Origin: Raphanus sativus
Lineage: Eukaryota > Streptophyta > Magnoliopsida > Brassicales > Brassicaceae
Direction of reading: 5' to 3'
Assembly: GCF_000801105.2 (NCBI RefSeq)
Contig: NC_079515.1
Coordinates: 23,583,407-23,647,406 of the forward strand
Length of the DNA stretch: 64,000 bases
Part shown: positions 11,607 through 22,248 of the stretch, in pieces
Numbering within the stretch: position 1 is the first letter of the stretch
How the letters are laid out: each line of letters opens with the position of its first letter
The notes under the pieces: generated by a model
What the model was told of the DNA's origin: nothing
Seen by the model: only the letters and a program-made list of their open reading frames with translations
The model's database searches: none
Translations under genes and position numbers: made by a program

Positions 11607-11822
11607 CAATCTTAAAAAAAAAAGACAACTAAAAAGAGGAATATTGTACCCCGACGTCCTAGGAAACATCATCATAGTTGACGAACAGGATAGCGAGGGG
11701 AACTAAATTCAATATAGGCTTATACACAAGTTACGCTTCACACGTATATAATTCAAAGCATTGAATCTTTAAAATCACGTAAAAGCCACCAACACTAACT
11801 ACATGAGTTAACAAAACAGAAA

Positions 11823-11913
11823 GGAAGAACTCAGTCCCTTAGATGTTCATAATGAAATGCGATCATTACCGCTATCATTACAGGTCTGTAAATTGACTCA
11901 TCACTGTTCTTCC
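11823..11913 (-). ncRNA. C/D box snoRNA with two adjacent 18S rRNA guides (U61-like)
   Basis: On the minus strand an 8-bp perfect terminal stem (GGAAGAAC with GTTCTTCC) encloses canonical GTGATGA and CTGA boxes. The bases before box D, GAACATCTAAGGG, are complementary over 13 nt to 18S CCCTTAGATGTTC. A second segment, ACAGACCTGT, lies one base before a D'-like ATGA. It is complementary to 18S ACAGGTCTGT, which is only a few bases upstream in the rRNA. The first guide resembles vertebrate U61, the second yeast snR56-type guides; both comparisons and the 18S sequence are from memory. This is the best supported member of the cluster. Confidence 0.82.
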
Positions 11914-12599
11914 CCCCCCACAAACAAATTATTAAAACAAGATATGTAGTCGCTCAAGTTAAGCTCTCCCGAATCGGCGTCAAACAGCATGAAGCTGTGT
12001 AATTGATAAGGGAGGAGATTAGAATAACGAGAGCAGCACGATTAATATTGCTTCAAGGGAACGAATCATATGGGAACGGACATATCCACATAGACTATCT
12101 GATGAAGCCAATCGAAAAACCGTAGACGATGAACATTAAAATCGAATTCGCGATAAAACAAGAAAGAGAATTGAGATCAATCACACAGAAAAACCTAGAA
12201 AATCGGCTGAACAACTGAAGGATGAATTTAGTTAGCGTGTGTGTAATTGTTATATAGTGATGTCTTGTCGTGGATTAGGGCTTTCGGTGTTGCGGTGTGT
12301 CAATGACGAAATTAATCATGGGTTGAAATTGTATGTTCCTTTTATTGTAACGGCCATCATTCTTGAGCCCAAAATTGTATTGCGTTCGTTTCTTGGGCCT
12401 AAAATATAAAAAATATTCCAAATTTTGAAAATACCTAAAATATTTGATAGACATCGATATTTTATTCGAATCCAAAGAATCAAACCGGAGCCGATCCAGA
12501 AAACCAGGTTCAAGTAGTATTTGATCGAATAAATTTGACCGGTACATACACATCCATCCCACGCACACCTGCATATTTTAAATATGTTAACCCGCATCT

Positions 12600-12830
12600 G
12601 TTCCGCGGCGGATCAAACCGGTGGTAGTGGTTTAGTGGCGCTTGAGGAAATTGAGAAACCCAATAAAGCAAACCCGGGTTCAAACCCCACCGGCCACACG
12701 AATATGAGTTATTATTTTCGACTCATTTGAATGCCCAGGAGAGGGTCTATTCGTGGGCTGTACCTCCACCCGGGGGTTAGACTTGTGTTATCATTAACCC
12801 GGGTTTAACCCTTTTTTTTCAAAAAAAAAG
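12600..12830 (+). mobile_element. tRNA-derived SINE-like sequence
   Basis: The sequence has a pol III B box GGGTTCAAACC and an upstream A-box-like GGTAGTGGTTTAGTGG. A body with GAGAGGGTCTATTCGTGG, CCGGGGGTTAGA-like blocks and an A-rich end near 12820 follows. The body is related in layout to the SINE at 27560 (both contain a GGAGAGAGGGTC-like stretch and a GTGGGCTGTAC block). No clear target-site duplication was found, so it is older or truncated. Confidence 0.55.
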
Positions 12831-12973
12831 TACAGTAGGAAAATAGCCTTTAGTCGTAGGAAAATAATAATATCGTGCATCAACGGGTCAGAGTTATCCG
12901 GTAGAAGTATAAAATAAATTGGCCCCACGACCCCCTCGCATAAAACGCGACATCACAGCGCCGTTTGGAGTTC

Positions 12974-12983
12974 CTATAAATAG
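12974..12983 (+). promoter_or_regulatory. TATA box of ASN1
   Basis: CTATAAATAG lies about 200 bases before the ASN1 start codon. This leaves room for a 5' leader of about 175 nt starting near 13005. Confidence 0.6.
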
Positions 12984-13180
12984 AGCGATGGCTTGCGGAA
13001 AAAAACAAGACATGCAACGCGAAATCCGATAGACGCACTACGTGCACTTTACTTCTTTGCGACAACTGTCGGATTCCTTTCTTTGGATCTTTATACTTCT
13101 CGGAATTTCGGTTTTACATTTCTTGATCTTTCATTTTTTTGCACCCAAACTAAAATTTTAAGGACAGGAAAAAAAGAAAT

Positions 13181-16100
13181 ATGTGTGGGATTCTTGCCGT
13201 TCTAGGATGCTCCGACAATTCTCAGGGCAAGAGAGTTCGTGTTCTTGAGCTTTCTCGCAGGCAATACTACTTTTCTTTGTTTTGTTTTCTCTTCAGTTTT
13301 TTTAAATCAAGAAACAGCAAGTTTGATGTTAAACATCGTACGTTACAAACTTACAATATCATGTTTGTTTAAGATTACTATTACAAAGATTTGATGTGAT
13401 CTAATAGTACCATTTTGTAGTATTATTCTAGGCTCTTTCTGTTGAGCTTGACAGAAACAGTGATGCTTGAGCAACTCAATCGTATCCCGTTCCCGTGTGA
13501 ATAGTTTATGTGAATATCTCTTTGAAAAAATTGTTTCAGTTTCAAAAAAAAAAAAAAAAATGTTGGTCCAGAGAAATTATCAAATATTTAATATTTGATT
13601 TTAATAGTTTTTCTTTTCAAAATTTGGTTATAGACTTAGACCATCCGCAACGGAGGTCCGTGCGGAATCCTTAACAATTAATCTTAATATAATAATAATA
13701 CTTTGGCTAAAATAACTAAGGATCAATCCTTAAATAAGGAATAGAAGGACTTGATCCTTAGTACACGTGTCCTCTCGTTTTGTCCTCCGCGTCCTCTCTC
13801 TCAGATCACAAGATCCTGCATCCTCCGACACCATTGTGTTTCGTTTCGTTCCTCGCCTTCTAGCCTTCGGCCTCATCACCGACTTCCTCTGGGCTATTGC
13901 TTTTGTCTTGTACCTCTTTAAAGAACCTCACTCACTCTCTCTTTCTCTCTGTTACCAAAAATCCCCAAATCTTGAAAAGTTTTAGCCTTTTAGGGATTGA
14001 AGACTGAGAGAGAGAGATGAGTGCTTCAAGGTTTATCAAGTGTGTAACAGTCGGCGACGGCGCTATTGGAAAGACTTGTCTGCTCATCTCCTACACTAGC
14101 AACACTTTCCCCACGGCCAGCTTCTTTAAAAAGGCTTCTCCTTCTCTCTGTTTTTCCTTCTTCTGGGTATGAATGTGCAGGATAGTAGTTTGATCTTTAT
14201 GATCTGGTTTTGTATTTTATGTATATGTAATAGATAATCTTGAGATTTGCTATGAAAGTCACTCAAAGGCTTGGTTTTTTTGGGTAATCTAGTGAGTATG
14301 TTAGTTTGGAGGACCTTTAGCTCAGTGATTGTACTTTAGTATAAGATTTGCTATGTAATGTGTTTTAGTTCTCTCTCTGTGTTAGAACTCTACGAGCTGC
14401 TTTAGGTTCCTATAGGTTCACTTGTAGTTTGTAATACTCTAGGGAGTTACACTTACCGTGAATCAAATGAAAGTTTGTATTATTATTATTTTTGTAATAA
14501 TGCTTGGAGATTGATAGATAGTTGTTAATGGAAGAAGCTGTTGCTGTTGTTGCAGGTTTCTAAACACAAGAGAGGGATACGAAATGGTCCTAAGGCTCTT
14601 AAGCTTGTTCCTGTCATCATCCGCTGCAGGTACTCTGTGATGATTGCCTTCTCTTTTTGCTTCTTGATCTAGCTATAGGTTTGTGATCTGTTTAGAATTT
14701 TATACATACCTTTGGTTTCATGTGACACACTCTTGTGTTTGCAGGAGTTGCGGGAGAGTTAAGCTGCCACATTTCTTCTGTTGCAGTGGTGAGCGGGGAA
14801 ACCCTAGTGAGCAAGGCAATTAGAATAAAGTCGAGTGATACTTTAGACATAGTTGACTCTGTTTTGTCAGATTATTTGTTTTTTTTTTCCCTGCAAGATC
14901 ACCACACTCATGGTTCTCTTGACAAGTTATATTATTGTCAATGCTTGTTGCAGAGTCTTGGCTAACTCATTTATATATTGTGTGCCCTTAGACTCAAAAC
15001 GAACAGCTACTTCTACAAAAGAGTAAAGAAACTCTTCTGTCAAAGGCTCTCCGTCTAACTAGCAATTGATACTCGGTTAGTTCTTGGAATCAAACTTGGC
15101 TGGTAGATTGGAATAATTTTTAATTCTTAAGAACTTCATATGAATAACACCATTGGAGATACATTTTATACTAGAATCCTTAACTATTCTAAAAAGTTAA
15201 AAAGTAATATTCTATTGCTAAGGACTCCAATGGTGAGTAACACCATTGGAGTTGCTCTTAGGCACAGAGGACCTGACTGGAGCGGAATATACCAGCATGG
15301 AGACAATTACTTGGCCCACGAACGTCTAGCGATCGTCGATCCTGACTCTGGTGACCAACCTCTCTTCAACGAGGACAAGACCATTTCTGTCACAGTAAGC
15401 TTCAAGATCTTCTTCCGTGTGGAGCCATAATAACTGATCTTTTGATGTTTTTGATGCTGAAAATATTATATTTGTTCTGAAGGTCAATGGAGAGATTTAT
15501 AATCATGAGGAGCTGAGAAAGGGTTTGAAGAATCACAAGTTCCGTACCGGCAGTGATTGTGACGTCATTTCTCATCTGGTATATAGTGATTTCATTCTGC
15601 TAATTAATTTACTGGTTGTTAGATATTGATCGGAGTTTGTTGTGTGTGTGTGTCTTGGAGAGATATAGTACGAGGAGCATGGTGAGAATTTTGTGGATAT
15701 GTTGGATGGAGTCTTCTCCTTTGTGTTACTGGACACAAAAGATAACTCGTTCATGGTGGCTCGTGACGCGATTGGTGTCACTTCGCTCTACATTGGTTGG
15801 GGACTAGACGGATCTGTGTGGATATCTTCAGAGATGAAAGGCTTACATGAGGAATGTGAACATTTCGAAGTGTTTCCTCCAGGTCATTTGTACTCGAGCA
15901 AATCAGGAGGGTTTAAGCAATGGTACAATCCTCCTTGGTACAACGAGTCAGTTCCTTCTACGCCTTATGAGCCTCTCGCAGTTAGACGTGCCTTTGAAGA
16001 CGTAAGAAAACTTGCCACTTGAAAAACAAACTTAAAATCTCTTCTTTTTTTTAATTTGTTTGGTTTTCTATGAAGGCTGTGACTAAGCGGTTGATGAGTG

Positions 16101-17632
16101 ATGTCCCGTTTGGAGTTTTACTCTCAGGTGGTCTTGATTCTTCTCTTGTAGCTTCCATCACTGCCCGTCACTTGGCTGGTACTAAAGCAGCTAAGCGATG
16201 GGGTTCTCAGCTCCATTCCTTCTGCGTCGGTCTTGAGGTGAGCTATATATAACAGAGTTCCTCTGTTTTCAAAACAGAGTGGATAGTGAAATTCAAATTC
16301 AGCATCATTTTTTTTTTCCTTGTTTCCTGTTAGGGGTCGCCGGACTTGAAGGCAGGAAAAGAAGTGGCTGATTATTTGGGGACGTTGCACCATGAGTTCC
16401 ATTTCACGGTGCAGGACGGGATTGATGCGGTTGAGGATGTGATTTACCATGTTGAGACCTATGATGTGACGACAATCAGGGCTAGCACACCCATGTTCTT
16501 GATGTCCCGGAAAATCAAGTCTCTAGGTGTTAAGATGGTTCTCTCCGGTGAAGGTTCTGATGAGATCTTTGGAGGGTATCTTTACTTCCACAAGGCACCT
16601 AACAAGCAAGAGTTTCACCAAGAAACCTGTCGCAAGGTATAGTTTTCAAATTTAATCACAAATGGACATCATCAAAACAGAGATCTTTTAACTTTTTGTG
16701 AGTGTGCGTTTGCCTTGCAGATCAAGGCTCTTCACAAATACGACTGTTTAAGAGCCAACAAAGCTACCTCTGCCTTTGGTCTAGAGGCGCGTATTCCATT
16801 TTTGGACAAAGAGTTTATCAACACTGTTATGTCTCTAGACCCTGAATCCAAAATGGTAATTGAAATCCCAAAACGCAAACTCAATACCTTCTTTCACAAG
16901 TTAAGATTGGTTGAAAAAATGTTCTATATGGGGCTTTTAGATCAAACCAGAGGAAGGGAGAATTGAGAAATGGGTTCTAAGGAGAGCCTTTGACGATGAA
17001 GAACGTCCTTATTTGCCAAAACACATTCTCTACAGGCAGAAAGAGCAGTTTAGTGATGGTGTTGGCTACAGTTGGATTGATGGCCTCAAATCCCATGCTG
17101 CTGAAAATGTATTACAAAACAAAATCTCATATTGATCTCTTCTGTGTAGCTAAATTCTGGTTTATATCTGATTTTTTTATGTTCTGGGTTTTAGGTTAAT
17201 GACAAGATGATGTCAAACGCTGCACACATCTTCCCGCACAACACTCCACTCACCAAAGAAGCTTACTATTACAGGATGATCTTTGAGAGGTTCTTCCCAC
17301 AGGTGAGACTTACAAATTTCCATAAAATGTATCGGATCTCTTTGGTTTTGTTTTAATCAAATATTTTACAAACTTTGGAGCTGCGCTTTTTTAAGCAGAA
17401 CTCGGCAAGGCTAACTGTTCCTGGAGGTGCGACCGTGGCGTGCTCGACCGCCAAGGCAGTGGAGTGGGATGCAAACTGGTCCAACAATATGGATCCATCG
17501 GGAAGAGCCGCTATCGGAGTTCACCTCTCGGCCTACGACGGCAACAGTAAGGTGGCGGTGTCCTTGCCTCCTCTTAAGACAGTTGAAGACATGCCAATGA
17601 TGATGGGACAAGGAGTTGTGATTCAGACATGA
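13181..17632 (+). CDS. ASN1: Glutamine-dependent asparagine synthetase with a transposon in exon 2
   Basis: The enzyme transfers glutamine amide nitrogen to aspartate, consuming ATP. In the family, ASN1/DIN6 is dark- and starvation-induced for nitrogen transport. Exons: 13181-13260, 15262-15394, 15483-15578, 15669-16001, 16076-16237, 16334-16636, 16721-16855, 16941-17108, 17195-17302 and 17399-17632, giving 583 residues. It starts [10 protein letters not shown], with the catalytic Cys2 of the glutaminase domain. The synthetase PP-loop is SGGLDSS (231-237), and [12 protein letters not shown] follows. Two oddities occur. Intron 1 has a GC donor (CGCAG|GCAATA). A 1.6-kb transposon (13639-15257) splits exon 2 after five bases. 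The old acceptor is AG 13632-13633. Using AG 15260-15261 keeps the frame but gives SRRHRG where the uninterrupted exon gives SRRLRHRG. All later exons look intact, so the gene may be functional. Confidence 0.9.
13636..15260. mobile_element. Transposon with captured gene fragments inserted in ASN1 exon 2
   Basis: The insert 13639-15257 is flanked by TTA (13636-13638 and 15258-15260). That matches the 3-bp TWA duplication of PIF/Harbinger elements. The ends are GACCATCCGCAACGG on the left and, as complement, GAGCAACTCCAATGG on the right, 10 of 15 bases alike. The right end contains a second inverted CACCATTGGAG block, so it may be composite. The interior holds captured gene pieces, including a ROP GTPase first exon, and no transposase frame. 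It behaves like a Pack-TIR element. Superfamily is inferred from duplication length and termini only. Confidence 0.65.
14017..14125 (+). pseudogene. Captured first exon of a ROP/RAC small GTPase
   Basis: ATG 14017 opens [20 protein letters not shown], continuing [13 protein letters not shown]. That is the G1/P-loop region of plant ROP GTPases, with isoleucine where the family usually has valine in GDGAVGKT. The match stops exactly after NTFPT, the usual exon 1 boundary, and intron-like sequence follows. Some 5' UTR-like CT-rich and GA-rich DNA came along upstream. Two further short exon-like pieces (about 14555-14630 and 14744-14870) were not recognised. The rest of the GTPase is missing, so it cannot make a working switch protein. 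Confidence 0.72.
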
Positions 17633-17658
17633 GTCCGTAGGGGAAATGGAGGAATCTG

Positions 17659-17730
17659 TGGTCTTTTATATTTGCTGTCCTAATGGATTAGGTGTGGTCT
17701 TTTTATATATGCTGTCCTAATGGATTAGGT
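17659..17730 (+). repeat. Tandem 37-bp duplication in the ASN1 3' UTR
   Basis: Two near-identical units each contain GCTGTCCTAATGGATTAGGT (ends near 17693 and 17730) preceded by GTGGTCTTTT and an AT stretch. They lie 25-100 bases after the stop codon, in the expected 3' UTR and polyadenylation zone. Confidence 0.75.
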
Positions 17731-17732
17731 GT

Positions 17733-18999
17733 TTTGTATGATTTTCAGAATTAAAATGTTTTTTTTTTGGTAAAAATGGTTTTCTTTTTTTTTCTAATGA
17801 AGATTTGAATGTATGAACGAACGATTTTCCTCCTCCTTTTTGTTTTGTATGTTTGTACATAATTCGTTGTGCTTTATTAATTATAGGAAAATTTGTTAAA
17901 ATGGAACAAAAAACAGTTTCATTGTCTTTTTGGCATAAATATTTTTGGTTCATTTTGGATTTAAGATCCTTTTGATCTATTTAAAAAAAGATTATTTTAA
18001 GAATCTGAAATTTTTTTAAAAATATAATTTATATAAACAGAAAGTAATCATATAAAATTATTTTTGTTGACTGGTTATTTTAGTTTGGATTAAAAATTGT
18101 TGTAATATAAGAATTTGTTGTTCATATAGTATTGTTTGGACTAAAAATGTTTTATTTTGAAAATATAATGCTTCGTTTATTGATTTTATGATTTATTTAG
18201 TTGAACTAAATAAAATTATTGCTGAAAAATTAGTCTATTTAATTTGTCTTTCATTGGTTTTAGATTTTTGAATGTTTTATAATTAAATGAATTGATCAAT
18301 CCTTTTAACTCACCACACATTAGTCAACATTTTATAAAATATTATATTAAAAATGAGATAATACCGTTCTTCAAATCGTTTTCTATTAACTTAAATAGTT
18401 ATATGTTTGATGAATATACATGTAATCGTAAAAACATTTATTTAAAATCTGATCCACAATATAATTATTAAAGAAAATAAGTTTTAGTAATTTATATAGT
18501 TAACTATATATTTATCTAATGTTTGATATTTTAAATTTAATTAACAAATTTAAATTTATTTAATACTAATTTTAATATTTTATTTTAGGATATTTACGTA
18601 CCAAAAATTAAGTTTTTTTTTTACGAAATTTACCAAAATTAAGTTTATTTGAAAATATGTTGTTTTATGTGCATACTTATATAAGTTTATTTTATAATAT
18701 AAAAATAATTATTGTATCAACTTATTTAATTATCTTTATCATTTATATGTATGTCTTTTTGAAGACCCACCGTTAAGGAAAATGAAGACCTGATCTGTAA
18801 ACTAAATTTCAATGCATTACTTTGCTTACAACAGTGAAAAAGGATACCCTAGCTGCTTTCTTATGTATTACTTTGTACGGAGGCTGTCTACATTATTCCT
18901 GTCTTGACGCTTAGGTAACCTATTGACACGAAGCTCGTTTTCGTATAAATCTTAGAGCAAGGCTTCCTAACCACAACACAAGCTGCTACTTCTTCTCCA
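17733..18999. other. AT-rich intergenic region between ASN1 and the RING gene
   Basis: There are many T- and A-rich runs and no recognised gene or mobile element ends. The last 150 bases are the probable leader and promoter of the RING gene. Confidence 0.45.
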
Positions 19000-19635
19000 A
19001 TGGATAACCAAAAAGAAGATCCTAAGCAACCTCCAAACAAACTTCCCGATCTGACCCTCTTTGAGCAAGCAAATTCTGAAGTTGCTCTTGCTGCCTCCCA
19101 AGCTAATTCCCATTTTGCCCCTCGTGTCCATGATTTGGCCTCCTCAAGGTTCTCCATGATGGAAAGTGACGGAGAATCTGAAGATGAAGACGAAGAAGGA
19201 AGAAATGATAACTATTACGAGTATTTCGATAGCAATGGGTTTGGAGAAGACGAAGATGAAATCAATGAGTTTCTTGAGGACCAAGAAAGCAACTCTTACG
19301 TTGAGGAAGATAATTTCCTGGAGGAAGAAGATGAGATTGACCCCGACCAATTGTCTTACGAGGAACTGATTGCACTGGGAGAATTCATCGGAGTTGAAAA
19401 ACGTGGCCTGACGCAGACCGAAATCTCCACGTGTCTGAAGCCATCTAGCTACGTGTTTTCACAAAACAGAAACAAGATTGATCGTTGTGTCGTTTGCCAA
19501 ATGGAGTTTGAAGAAGGAGAATCTTTGGTCGTTCTCCGACTTTGTAACCATCCGTACCACTCTGAATGTATAACCAAATGGCTTCAGACAAAGAAAGTTT
19601 GTCCCATTTGCGGCTCTGAACCATCTCACGTATAA
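19000..19635 (+). CDS. RING-H2 E3 ubiquitin ligase, BIG BROTHER-like
   Basis: This is a single-exon gene of 211 residues. The C-terminal RING-H2 finger spans about residues 163-204, with spacing C-x2-C-x15-C-x-H-x2-H-x2-C-x10-C-x2-C (CVVC, CNHPYHSEC, CPIC). All eight zinc ligands are present. The block before it, YEELIALGEFIGVEKRGLT, is the conserved linker of the BIG BROTHER/BBR family of ubiquitin ligases, which restrict organ growth in Arabidopsis. The middle (about 55-120) is very acidic, with runs of Glu and Asp. Function is E2-dependent ubiquitin transfer by homology; targets are unknown. Position suggests the At3g47180 orthologue (from memory). ATG 19000 is the first in frame after a stop-rich leader. 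Confidence 0.85.
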   Translation: MDNQKEDPKQPPNKLPDLTLFEQANSEVALAASQANSHFAPRVHDLASSRFSMMESDGESEDEDEEGRNDNYYEYFDSNGFGEDEDEINEFLEDQESNSYVEEDNFLEEEDEIDPDQLSYEELIALGEFIGVEKRGLTQTEISTCLKPSSYVFSQNRNKIDRCVVCQMEFEEGESLVVLRLCNHPYHSECITKWLQTKKVCPICGSEPSHV

Positions 19636-20789
19636 AATGTCGTAGATATTTCAATCATCGATTAGAAACACGTCGCCAAAATTCATTCTTCACCCTGAAA
19701 TACTTGAAAAAGTTATACACATTCTTCGATTGTACTTGTCTCATAATCATACAAACTTCGTCTTGATGTTACCATATATCGCAATTTATACTTTTAGCCT
19801 CGTGAATGTTTTCTATACGTGAGATTTTAGTTTCTAGTTACATTTACCCATTCAATTCATACTTTAGCTTCGTCAATTTTATTTGACGAAAAAAGCTTCA
19901 TCAATTTTATTTATAATTTAATTCAATGTAATCACCTGAGTATGCTTCAAAAAATTAATACCAAACCATAAAAATTACAATTACAATAAACAAAACATAT
20001 AAAATTAGATAACTGAGAAGAATCAATATCATATTTTTGAGAATTATCATAATTACATGTCTCACAGCTTTTTGAAAAAAATGTGTCGCTTGTAAGCCAA
20101 TAGAGGTGCAGTTGGTCTTTGTGGAATGGGACTTCCATAATTAGCACCAAAGTTAGACATGACATAAGCTGCACACCTATAAAACTTGTATAAACCCATC
20201 AATGGTGTAAGATTTTCTGAATTTTTTTTTGTTCACCAAGTTCATTAGCACTCCCCATTAATAACTCTTAAATTTTTCTAAATCCATCACTATGCTACTT
20301 GTATGGCTAGCCCATGTAACGGTGAGTTTTTCGTCTTTCAACCAATCTAATGTAGATGACTAAGTATCCCAGCTGCATGTGATCCTCTCAAGACCATTCT
20401 CCGCATTTCTCACATGCTACTATTATTTGTTGAATACTTGGACTAGCATTGACACAAACACCCATCATCTTCCAGAAATGTACTATATCTTCTCTGTAAT
20501 CGCATCTGTTGGATCTTCCCGGTTTTCAATGTATTTGCATTTCAAACTAGTGAGGTATTCAAACTCTATAATGAAAAACCTCAATGATTGTGGAGCGACG
20601 AGACTCCAAAACTCATGCTTTTTTATGTCAAGCTGGAAACAAAACATAAAAAAGAACTAGCTTTGATATCCAACCAAATTTCAGCTTTTTGAACTTGATA
20701 AACACTTCCAAATTTGATTTATTGAACTACTCCCATTCATCATTATGTTGAGCGGTCTTTACAGAAAAAAAAAACAACTTCATACCATC
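19636..20789. other. Intergenic region 3' of the RING gene
   Basis: This contains the probable 3' UTR and AT-rich DNA. A short CTTCRTCAATTTTATTTG repeat occurs near 19870 and 19897. No gene was recognised. Confidence 0.4.
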
Positions 20790-21048
20790 AATAGGATACA
20801 CAATGAACCAACACAGGTTGGCCTAGAATCGAGTTGAGGTAATAACCAATACGTTCCCCGCAGATTCGATTCGCGTTGGCCACCGGAATTTTCACATGGT
20901 CCCTCTGGATCTCTGGGAAACCGCTGCTGCCGTAAAACCCTCTGGACCCTTAGTGGTTCAGATTATGGGGGCGGTGGTCGGCGCTAGTCGGGTTCCTACG
21001 GGAATCCGGACACCCGGGTTAACAAAAAAAAAAATAGGATACACAATG
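20790..21048 (+). mobile_element. tRNA-derived SINE with 16-bp target-site duplication
   Basis: The body 20806-21032 begins with a tRNA-like head (GGTTGGCCTAGAATCGAGTT, then a B-box-like AGATTCGATTC). It has a GC-rich unrelated body and ends in an A tail. Flanks AATAGGATACACAATG (20790-20805 and 21033-21048) are identical. The head and body differ from the SINEs at 6533 and 27560, so a different family is likely. Confidence 0.82.
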
Positions 21049-21444
21049 TTTTTGGTTATCAAGGGCTCTCCACCTATGGTAAATATCTTCTTTAAAATTC
21101 CCTGTAAATCCATTTTTGTATCTGCAAAACAATGAAAAACTAACATTTCAAATACAAACCAAATGAACGAGAGAAGTGTAGCAACTTCATGGAAGACTTC
21201 GTAAAATTTCAATTTATAATTTTTTACAATGTCATAATTTCAATTTATATCAAAATACTTTTATTAAATTAATCTTAATAGCAAATACATGAGAAGAATT
21301 CATAGAATGCCTTCAGTCAAAAAATTCATAGAAGACTTCATTAACTAGAGAAGACTTCATAGAATAAAGTGATTTTTTTTTTTTAAAATAATAATTTCAC
21401 TTTTTAAACTGATTTACTCTAAAAATAAAAAATTACATTCACTA

Positions 21445-22248
21445 TCTATACTATTATTTGCGAAGTAAAATTTTGGATTCGAGCTCTCACGTTAAAAGTT
21501 AGAGTGGTTAATATCGTTTATACCCTTAATGAATAAAATATATAATTAACTCCAAAATAAAACGAATTTAAATGATTAAAAATAATAATAATAATATAAT
21601 AATAATAAGAAGAATTATCTGAAACCTAATATATATAAAAATTCAAAAATAAAATATGATATAAACACATATATATTGTGTTGTTATCTGAAATTATCTT
21701 TTAATAATAAATTAAACTAAAATAAAACAGAAAACACATAACTAAAGATTAATCAAGAAAAATTATCAATTTTATATAACTGAAAAGAGAACATTTAGTT
21801 TATAATACTATATTCAAAGCGATTTTCTTTCTCTCACGTTAAAAGTTATAGCGTTTATAATCTTCATTATCCTTAATACATAATTAGATTAGATTTGTTA
21901 ATATAGAATTACTCACAAATTTAAAACGAATTTCATTAATTTGATTCTCATCATTATCTACAAAATTATATATTATGTGATCCAATAATATTTACATCAA
22001 AATATTTTTAAAATAAATATAAATCCATGTATGTAGTTTTATGAATATATGAATATTTTCAAATTGTTTACATAATAAATATTTTTTTATTAAAATAAAC
22101 TTTATTGTATATAAAATTAATATTTAATTAATTATTAAATATTTCAAAGGCATGAAAATAATTTATTTTAATGGTTCTCGAATTGATAATATATTTATTT
22201 AGTAATTTGTAAAATTATTAAACCCGCAACTGCGGGCAAAACACCTAG
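21445..22248 (+). mobile_element. Non-autonomous Helitron (804 bp)
   Basis: The 5' end is TCTATACTATTATTTGCGAAG after host A. The 3' end is CACCTAG before host T, with a CCCGC-AACT-GCGGG hairpin at 22223-22236, twelve bases from the terminus. It is AT-rich and has no coding capacity. A block CTCTCACGTTAAAAGTTAGA near the 5' end is shared with the Helitron mosaic at 27.9 kb. The right end lies 338 bp upstream of TSP9. Confidence 0.85.

Larger units (their letters stand above)
11271..12290 (-). ncRNA. Polycistronic snoRNA host transcript with upstream promoter
   Basis: Four C/D snoRNA candidates lie in the same orientation within 650 bp, so a single minus-strand precursor is likely, as is usual in plants. 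Upstream, a TATA box on the minus strand (CTATATAAC, near 12248-12256) fits initiation around 12220. Further upstream are GGCCCAAGAA and TTGGGCTC (12360-12400), which resemble site II elements of ribosome-biogenesis promoters, and a telo-box-like GCCCTAAT. The transcript ends were not determined. Arabidopsis has annotated snoRNAs beside ASN1 (recalled, not checked). Confidence 0.55.
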
